Source of the DNA: Candidimonas nitroreducens
Lineage (GTDB): Bacteria > Pseudomonadota > Gammaproteobacteria > Burkholderiales > Burkholderiaceae_B
Direction of reading: 5' to 3'
Length of the DNA: 64,000 nucleotides
Assembly (NCBI RefSeq): GCF_002209565.1
Contig: NZ_NJIH01000019.1
Span: 18,193 to 82,192, forward strand
The translations under genes and the position numbers were made by a program. Positions 59,044 through 64,000 of this stretch are shown here, piece by piece (positions within the stretch are counted from its first letter, which is position 1; each line of letters begins with the position of its first letter). The notes beneath the pieces are model-generated. The model did no database searches, had not been told where the DNA came from, and saw only the letters and a list, made by a program, of their open reading frames with translations.

Positions 59044-60579
59044 ATGCATGAGCCTGCACCTCCAAACATTATTCTGATTACTTCCGACCAGCATCGCGGC
59101 GACTGTTTCGGCTTCGAGGGCCGCCGGGTGAAGACTCCACACCTGGATCGGCTGGCCGCGGAAGGCACGCGCTTCTCGGCCTGCATCACGCCGAATCTGG
59201 TGTGCCAGCCGGCCCGCGCCTCGATGCTGACTGGGCTGCTGCCCCTGACACATGGCGTACGCGACAACGGCATAGACCTGCCCAGCGCAACGGGCGAACA
59301 CGGTTTTGCGGGCAGCCTGTCCAGGGCCGGATACAAGACGGGCCTGATAGGCAAGGCCCATTTCTCTTCGCACCAGACATTCGCCAAGACCGGCCGGCCC
59401 GAGTGCCAATCGAGCCAGGCCGACTTCGGCCCCGGCTGGAACGGGCCCTACATGGGTTTCGAGCACGTGGAGCTGATGGTCGAAGGCCACAACTACTGGC
59501 TGCCGGGGCATCCTCCGCAGGGCCTGCACCATTCCCGCTGGTACTACTGCGACGGGCTGGGCGAAGAACGCAACCGCCTTTACTCCATGGATCTCGGCCC
59601 GGCGACGGGCGCTCCGCAGACCTTCTATTCCGGCCTGCCGCCGGCATGGCACAACTCCACCTGGGTCGGCGACCGCAGCATCGAATACCTGCGCGAGCAT
59701 CGGCAAGAACCGTTCTTTCTGTGGGCCTCCTTCGCCGATCCGCATCACCCCTTCGACTGCCCGGAGCCATGGTCGCGACTGCACGCTCCGGAAGACGTCG
59801 ACCTGCCGGCGCATCGCTGCACGGACTTCGATCGGCGCCCCTGGTGGCACCGGGCCAGCATGGAAAGCACACCGCTGGGCAGCGACGAGGTGCGCCGGCT
59901 GCGCCAGGGCTTTTCGCGCATACCCACCCTGCCGGACGGGCCGCTGCGCCACGTCGTCGCCAACTACTACGGCATGATCGCGCTGATCGACCACCAGGTC
60001 GGCCGGATCCGCGAGGCGCTGCGCCAATACGGGCTGCAGGACAACACTCTGGTCGTGTTCACGTCGGATCATGGCGACTGGCTGGGCGACCACGGCCTGA
60101 TGCTCAAGGGCCCCATGCCCTACGAGGGCGTGCTGCGCGTCGGCCTGATCTGCGCCGGCTCGGGAGTGGCGGCGGGCAAGATTGTCGCCGATCCGGTCTC
60201 CACCCTGGATCTGGCGGCCACGTTCACCGACTACGGCCAGGCCGCGGCTCTGGGCCCCACCCATGGCCACAGTCTGAGGCCCATGCTGGAGAATGCGGCG
60301 GCGAGCCGCGACTACGCCTACAGCGAATGGGACGTCGCCGCCTCGCGCTGCGGCGTGGAGCTGCAGCTCAGGACGGCCCGGACGCGCGACTGGAAACTGA
60401 CCCTAGAGCTGAATTCGGGCGCCGGCGAACTCTACTGCCTGAGGGACGACCCGCAGGAAATGGATAATCTGTTCGATAGCGCCGGCCACGCCGCCGTGCG
60501 AAAAGAACTGGCGGACATGATAGCCAGCCGTCCGGACGACGCCCTGGCCCGGCCGCTGCAGCCGTCGGGTATTGCGTGA
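59044..60579 (+). CDS. Cys-type sulfatase (arylsulfatase/choline-sulfatase-like)
   Basis: The 511-aa protein has the sulfatase signature CQPAR (Cys54-Arg58), the site of formylglycine formation, SDQHRGD metal ligands near the N terminus and FTSDHGDWLGDHG in the C-terminal half. There is no signal peptide, so it is cytoplasmic. The frame is open 295 codons upstream through the Bug gene; ATG at 59044 gives the normal start. Phosphonate monoester hydrolase activity is an alternative. No formylglycine-generating enzyme or AtsB is in the window. Confidence 0.9.
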   Translation: MHEPAPPNIILITSDQHRGDCFGFEGRRVKTPHLDRLAAEGTRFSACITPNLVCQPARASMLTGLLPLTHGVRDNGIDLPSATGEHGFAGSLSRAGYKTGLIGKAHFSSHQTFAKTGRPECQSSQADFGPGWNGPYMGFEHVELMVEGHNYWLPGHPPQGLHHSRWYYCDGLGEERNRLYSMDLGPATGAPQTFYSGLPPAWHNSTWVGDRSIEYLREHRQEPFFLWASFADPHHPFDCPEPWSRLHAPEDVDLPAHRCTDFDRRPWWHRASMESTPLGSDEVRRLRQGFSRIPTLPDGPLRHVVANYYGMIALIDHQVGRIREALRQYGLQDNTLVVFTSDHGDWLGDHGLMLKGPMPYEGVLRVGLICAGSGVAAGKIVADPVSTLDLAATFTDYGQAAALGPTHGHSLRPMLENAAASRDYAYSEWDVAASRCGVELQLRTARTRDWKLTLELNSGAGELYCLRDDPQEMDNLFDSAGHAAVRKELADMIASRPDDALARPLQPSGIA

Positions 60580-60595
60580 TGCCTGCCGGGCAGGC

Positions 60596-61450
60596 CTATA
60601 CCCGCGGCAGCGGGAACACCGCGTTGATCTGGCCGGTGCCCGAGCTGCAGAAATAGTCGGTGATGATTTCCACCGGGCGGTCGTAATCGTCCCAGCCCAG
60701 CAGGCCCAGCAGCATGGCGGTGTCGTGCATGCCGCCCTCGCCTTCGCAAAGATCGGCATATTCGGGCAGCATCTTGCAAAACGTCTTCCAGTCGCCGCTG
60801 CGCCATAAGTCCACCACGCGCAGGTCGACCTGGCGGAAGAACTCGCGGCTGATCTGGTGGATGGCCTCTTCGGGGCTGCCGTTGTCGTTGAAGCGGTGCG
60901 ACAGCGAGCCGCTGGCCAGCACCGCGACGTTGCTGTCGCTGCGTTCGATGGCCTCGAGCACCGCGGCGCCGAAGCGGCGGCTGTCCTGCAGATTGTGCCA
61001 GGCGCACCAGGCCGCCACCGACACCACCTTGAAGTGCTGGTCGGAATTCATGTAGCGCATGGGCACCAGCGTGCCGTATTCCAGTTCCAGGCTGTCGATT
61101 TCGTGCGAGCGCGTGGCCACGCCCTTGGCGCTGGCGGTCTCGGCGATGAGCCGGCCCAGTTCCGGATTGCCCGGATAGGCGTAGCTCATGTCCTTGATGA
61201 AGTGCGGCAGCTCGTTGCTGGTGTAGGTGCCGGCAAACCGGCTGTTGCAGTTGACGTGATAGCCGGCATTGACCAGCCAGTGCACGTCGAACACCACGAT
61301 GGTGTCCACGCCCAGCTCGCGGCAGCGCTGGCCTATGGCGCGATGGCCCTGGATGGCGGCCTCGCGGCAGCCGTGGTGCGGCCCCGGCATTTCCGACAGA
61401 TACAGCGACGGCACATGCGTAACCTTGGCCGCCAGCGACAACTTACCCAT
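60596..61450 (-). CDS. hpaD: Homoprotocatechuate 2,3-dioxygenase (LigB-type)
   Basis: The 284-aa protein matches the class III extradiol dioxygenase HpaD/HpcB: KVTHVPSLYLSEMPGPHHGCREAAIQGH at the start with metal-binding His residues, FDVHWLVNAGYHVN, ASGSLSHRFNDNGSPEEA and EGGMHDTAMLLGLLGWDDY. It opens the ring of 3,4-dihydroxyphenylacetate to 5-carboxymethyl-2-hydroxymuconate semialdehyde. ATG at 61450 has GGAGAGAGAC upstream. It follows hpaE on the minus strand after 113 bp and converges on the sulfatase gene. Confidence 0.93.
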   Translation of the reverse strand: MGKLSLAAKVTHVPSLYLSEMPGPHHGCREAAIQGHRAIGQRCRELGVDTIVVFDVHWLVNAGYHVNCNSRFAGTYTSNELPHFIKDMSYAYPGNPELGRLIAETASAKGVATRSHEIDSLELEYGTLVPMRYMNSDQHFKVVSVAAWCAWHNLQDSRRFGAAVLEAIERSDSNVAVLASGSLSHRFNDNGSPEEAIHQISREFFRQVDLRVVDLWRSGDWKTFCKMLPEYADLCEGEGGMHDTAMLLGLLGWDDYDRPVEIITDYFCSSGTGQINAVFPLPRV

Positions 61451-61465
61451 GTCTCTCTCCTGGAT

Positions 61466-61486
61466 CGCCGCCCTGGAAAGGCGGCG
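61466..61486 (-). repeat. Hairpin just upstream of the hpaD ribosome-binding site
   Basis: CGCCGCC (61466-61472) and GGCGGCG (61480-61486) pair over a 7-nt loop in the hpaE/hpaD gap. It lies about 15 nt before the hpaD ATG and abuts its Shine-Dalgarno, so it may tune hpaD translation or mark an RNA-processing site. Confidence 0.4.
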
Positions 61487-61563
61487 CACACGGCCGCGGC
61501 GAGGGGCCGAGGCCGGCGGTCGCGCCCGTGGCCCGCCTTACGCGCGCCGCGGGCGCTGCGGAT

Positions 61564-63030
61564 TCATACGCCCCACTTGGGGATGTGATGGCTGCCCATG
61601 GACACGCATACGTTCTTGACGTCGGCGAAGACCTCGAAGCTGTATTCGCCGCCCTCGCGTCCGATGCCCGAGTCCTTGACGCCGCCGAAGGGCTGGCGCA
61701 GGTCGCGCACGTTCTGGCTGTTGACGAACACCATGCCGGCCTCGATGCCGCGCGCCAGGCGATGCGCCTTGCCCAGGTCGTTGGTCCAGATGTAGGACGC
61801 CAGGCCGTAGCGCACGTCGTTGGCCAGGGCCAGGCCCTCGGCCTCGTCCTTAAACGGAATCAGGCAGACCACCGGGCCGAAGATCTCTTCCTGGGCACAG
61901 CGCATGCGGTTGTCGACGTTGGCCAGCACGGTCGGGCGCACGAAGTTGCCCAGCTTCAGGTGCTCGGGCAGGCCCTCGGGCTTGTCGGCGCCGCCGGACA
62001 GAATGCGCGCGCCTTCCTGTTCGGCCAGGCGAATGTAGCCGGTGACCTTTTCCCAATGCTGGCGGGTGATCATCGAGCCGACGTTGGTCTTGGGGTCGGT
62101 GGGATCGCCCACCACCAGGCGGCCGGCGCGCTCGGCGAACTTGCGCACGAAGTCGTCGTAGATGGTTTCCTGCACGAAGATGCGCGAACCGGCCGTGCAG
62201 CGCTCGCCATTGAGCGAGAAGATGGTGAACAGCGCGGCATCCAGAGCGCGCTCGACGTCGGCATCGTCAAACACCAGCACCGGCGACTTGCCGCCGAGTT
62301 CCATCGAGAACTTCTTGATGCCGCCGGCGTTCTGGATGATTTTCTGGCCCGTGACCGTGCCGCCGGTAAAGGAAATGGCGCGTACGTCGGGATGGCGCAC
62401 CAGGGCGTCGCCGGCCGTGGCGCCATAGCCCTGCACCACGTTCAGCACGCCGGCCGGAATACCGGCTTCCAGCGCCAGGCGGCCGAGCTGGTCGGCCGTC
62501 AGCGGCGACAGTTCCGACATCTTCAGCACCGCCGTATTGCCCAGCGCCAGGCAGGGCGCGGTCTTCCAAGTGGCGGTCATGAACGGCACGTTCCAGGGCG
62601 AGATCAGCGCGCATACACCCACCGGCTGGTACAGGGTGTAGTTCAGCATCTGGTCGTCGACCGGATAGGTGTGCCCGTTCATGCGGGTGCAGACCTCGGC
62701 GAAGAAATTGAAATTGTGCGAAGCGCGCGGGATCAGCTGCTTGCTAGTCTGCGAAATGGGCAGGCCCGTGTCGCGCGTTTCCAGTTCGGCCAGCATGGGC
62801 ACGTTCTGGTCGATGAGCTCGCCCAGGCGCCGCATCAGGCGGGCGCGTTCTTTGGCAGGAGTGTTGGCCCAGGCCGGGAAGGAGTCCTTGGCGGCCGCCA
62901 CGGCGGCCTGGATTTCGGCCGCCTCGCCGGCGGCGACCTCGGCGATGGCTTCGCCCGTGGCCGGGTTGTAGGTGGTGAAACGATCCTTGCTGTCGACTTC
63001 CTTGCCGTTGATCCAGTGCTTGATGCTCAC
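61564..63030 (-). CDS. hpaE: 5-Carboxymethyl-2-hydroxymuconate semialdehyde dehydrogenase
   Basis: The 488-aa ALDH-family protein has Asn147 (ISPWNVPF), Glu244 (MELGGKSP) and nucleophile Cys278 (NGERCTAGS). Overall sequence and context identify it as HpaE/HpcC, which oxidises the HpaD product to 5-carboxymethyl-2-hydroxymuconate. It is first in the hpaE - hpaD transcript, with an HpaR-type site on its promoter. Confidence 0.94.
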   Translation of the reverse strand: MSIKHWINGKEVDSKDRFTTYNPATGEAIAEVAAGEAAEIQAAVAAAKDSFPAWANTPAKERARLMRRLGELIDQNVPMLAELETRDTGLPISQTSKQLIPRASHNFNFFAEVCTRMNGHTYPVDDQMLNYTLYQPVGVCALISPWNVPFMTATWKTAPCLALGNTAVLKMSELSPLTADQLGRLALEAGIPAGVLNVVQGYGATAGDALVRHPDVRAISFTGGTVTGQKIIQNAGGIKKFSMELGGKSPVLVFDDADVERALDAALFTIFSLNGERCTAGSRIFVQETIYDDFVRKFAERAGRLVVGDPTDPKTNVGSMITRQHWEKVTGYIRLAEQEGARILSGGADKPEGLPEHLKLGNFVRPTVLANVDNRMRCAQEEIFGPVVCLIPFKDEAEGLALANDVRYGLASYIWTNDLGKAHRLARGIEAGMVFVNSQNVRDLRQPFGGVKDSGIGREGGEYSFEVFADVKNVCVSMGSHHIPKWGV

Positions 63031-63099
63031 GCTGTGCTCCTTACGGGCGTATGCCTGCCCGTGGCGGGGGCGCGCGGCCGAGCCTGGCGCGCCAATTAA

Positions 63100-63139
63100 T
63101 TAACAAGTTAATAATCTCTTTTTTCGCGGCGCTTGTCAA
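63100..63139 (-). promoter_or_regulatory. hpaE promoter with HpaR-type operator
   Basis: On the minus strand TTGACA (63139-63134), a 17-bp spacer and GATTAT (63116-63111) form a sigma-70-like promoter. TTAACAAGTTAA (63100-63111), 10 of 12 positions like the hpaF site, overlaps the end of the -10 and the start point. This fits steric repression by HpaR. Confidence 0.65.
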
Positions 63140-63152
63140 TGCCTTGCGCGCG

Positions 63153-63206
63153 CCCGATATGCCCGATATGCCCGATATGCCCGATATGCCCGATATGCCC
63201 GATATG
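63153..63206. repeat. Six perfect 9-bp tandem repeats (VNTR-like)
   Basis: Six head-to-tail copies of CCCGATATG fill 54 bp in the 391-bp hpaE/hpaF spacer (63031-63421), just upstream of both promoters' -35 elements and followed by CCCGGG. Perfect identity suggests recent expansion by slippage. No gene lies in this spacer. Confidence 0.9.
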
Positions 63207-63351
63207 CCCGGGCGCGGCTCCGGAGGCGTTGCGGCGGCCTTGCTCCACAAGGCCGGACACCCCAAGGCGGGCGTGGGCCACCCGGCCTGAAACCTCGAGG
63301 CAAACAGCGCCCGACCGCAGTCATGCTCCATATCGGCGCATATCGGCGCCA

Positions 63352-63385
63352 TTGACGCTGTCGCGGCTTTTCTTTAACATGTTAA
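63352..63385 (+). promoter_or_regulatory. hpaF promoter with perfect HpaR-type operator
   Basis: TTGACG (63352-63357), a 17-bp spacer and TAACAT (63375-63380) form the predicted promoter. The perfect palindrome TTAACATGTTAA (63374-63385) covers the -10. Its ATG-proximal edge is 37 bp before the hpaF start. The same motif occurs at hpaR and hpaE. Confidence 0.7.
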
Positions 63386-63421
63386 TTAGAAAACTCATTC
63401 CCACGGAATCGGAGGCCGAGA

Positions 63422-63838
63422 ATGCCCCATATCTGGATCGAATATTCCTCGAACCTGCGCCCGCAGCTCGAGGTTCGCAAACTGATGAAGACCATCCAGG
63501 ACGCCGCCATCGGCGACGGCAGCGTCTTCCCCCTGGCGGGCGCCCGCACCCGTGGGATCTGCATCGACGACTACTTGATCGTCGACGGCCACCCCGACAA
63601 CGCCTTCGTCCATCTTACCCTCAAGATCGGCCACGGGCGCGATCTCCAGACCAAGACGCAGCTGGGCGAGCGCGTCTTCGCCGCGCTGCGCGAGGCCACC
63701 GCGCCCATCATGGCCGTGCGGCCGCTGGGCCTGAGCCTGCAGATCGACGAAGCCGGCCCGGTGCTGAACTACAAGCACAACAATTACCGAGACTACCTGA
63801 AGGCTCGGGCCGCGGCCCAGCAGGAAGGCCAGCCATGA
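63422..63838 (+). CDS. hpaF: 5-Carboxymethyl-2-hydroxymuconate delta-isomerase
   Basis: The 138-aa protein begins MPHIWIEYSSNL, exposing the catalytic Pro after Met removal as in tautomerase-fold CHMI enzymes. ARTRGICIDDYLIVDGH and HLTLKIGHGRD are conserved CHMI segments. It isomerises the HpaE product. GGAGG lies 10 bp before the ATG, and the stop overlaps the hpaG start (ATGA). Confidence 0.93.
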   Translation: MPHIWIEYSSNLRPQLEVRKLMKTIQDAAIGDGSVFPLAGARTRGICIDDYLIVDGHPDNAFVHLTLKIGHGRDLQTKTQLGERVFAALREATAPIMAVRPLGLSLQIDEAGPVLNYKHNNYRDYLKARAAAQQEGQP

Positions 63839-64000
63839 GCGCCGGCCTGGACTACGCCGCGCTTGCAGCCGCAGCCGCGGACGGGCAGCCCCGCACCGTG
63901 GTGGGCGCCCTGCTGAACTACCGCCAGACCCTGGAACAACTGGGCGAGGCTGCCAGCCAGCCGCCCTACAAGGCGCCGCCCAAAGCACCCATACTCTACA
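63835..64000 (+). CDS. hpaG: HpaG-type decarboxylase/isomerase (5' part only)
   Basis: About 55 residues are visible before the window ends. VGALLNYRQTLEQLG and PPYKAPPKAPILY match the N terminus of HpaG, the fumarylacetoacetate-hydrolase-fold bifunctional decarboxylase/isomerase for 5-oxopent-3-ene-1,2,5-tricarboxylate. Its ATG overlaps the hpaF stop. The later pathway genes (hpaH, hpaI) would be expected to the right. Confidence 0.82.
   Translation, partial: MSAGLDYAALAAAAADGQPRTVVGALLNYRQTLEQLGEAASQPPYKAPPKAPILY

Noticed and set aside
63041..63352. Minus-strand frame with a (GIS)n repeat and plus-strand frame with (MPD)n across the 9-bp VNTR
   Set aside because: The repeats simply translate the tandem DNA unit, the frames cover the hpaE and hpaF promoters, and neither has family similarity.
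1..64000. Mobile element, phage, CRISPR, tRNA or rRNA content
   Set aside because: No transposase, integrase, terminal inverted repeats with target duplications, spacer arrays or cloverleaf-like sequences were recognised; the repeats found are short and local.

Overview
The window is about 64 kb of GC-rich DNA, densely packed with intact genes. It has ten orphan Bug (tripartite tricarboxylate transporter, TctC-type) periplasmic receptors, four CaiB/BaiF CoA transferases, eleven one-component regulators and many small aromatic or dicarboxylate catabolic modules. This pattern is typical of Burkholderiales, Alcaligenaceae (Bordetella/Achromobacter relatives); genus is inferred from gene content and style only. 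I saw no rRNA, tRNA, CRISPR array, insertion sequence, integrase or phage gene, and no clearly broken gene. Two genes are cut by the window ends. || Layout: (1) 1-2.3 kb: a truncated [2Fe-2S] oxidase small subunit behind a Bug receptor, divergent from an IclR regulator. (2) 2.3-9.7 kb: two divergent arms, MmgE/PrpD - Bug - lactonase-like MBL (minus) and aldehyde dehydrogenase - hydroxyisobutyrate-dehydrogenase-like - isocitrate lyase/PEP mutase family (plus), sharing phased AGAACA sites. (3) 9.8-13.6 kb: AraC/BASS transporter and LysR/TauE exporter pairs. (4) 13.6-18.3 kb: CaiB - enoyl-CoA hydratase - GntR, divergent from Bug - MaoC, with a GntR-type operator on a promoter between them. (5) 18.4-29.8 kb: a six-gene minus-strand operon (GST, CMD-family, amidohydrolase, fused double acyl-CoA dehydrogenase, CaiB, Bug), a class I fumarase-like alpha/beta pair with a duplicated promoter element, then Bug, flavin reductase and LysR. 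(6) 29.9-38.8 kb: CitE-like lyase - CaiB - Bug, LysR, DapA-like aldolase, then CaiB - FAS1-type MaoC hydratase - Bug. Together these contain the enzyme classes of the itaconate/mesaconate to citramalyl-CoA route. (7) 39-44.7 kb: amidohydrolase, Bug - D-amino-acid-dehydrogenase-like FAD enzyme, divergent from N-carbamoyl-D-amino-acid-hydrolase-like enzyme and IclR. (8) 44.9-46 kb: thpR and hpaR. (9) 46-50 kb: LysR divergent from Bug - amidase. (10) 50-56.8 kb: a six-gene operon with salicylyl-AMP ligase-like, salicylyl-CoA 5-hydroxylase-like and thioesterase genes plus a VOC protein, an 85-aa unknown and an alpha/beta hydrolase, divergent from a TetR regulator with twin operators. (11) 56.9-60.6 kb: LysR divergent from Bug - sulfatase. 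(12) 60.6-64 kb: the homoprotocatechuate meta-cleavage genes hpaD-hpaE, divergent from hpaF-hpaG (the last truncated). || How it works together: most modules pair a periplasmic substrate receptor with two to five enzymes and a local regulator whose likely operator is visible between divergent transcripts. No TctA/TctB membrane partners are present, so the receptors must share transporters encoded elsewhere or act as sensors. The hpaR regulator lies about 15 kb from the hpaDEFG genes, but its start region and both hpa promoters carry the same TTAACATGTTAA-type palindrome, which suggests one regulon split by other modules.
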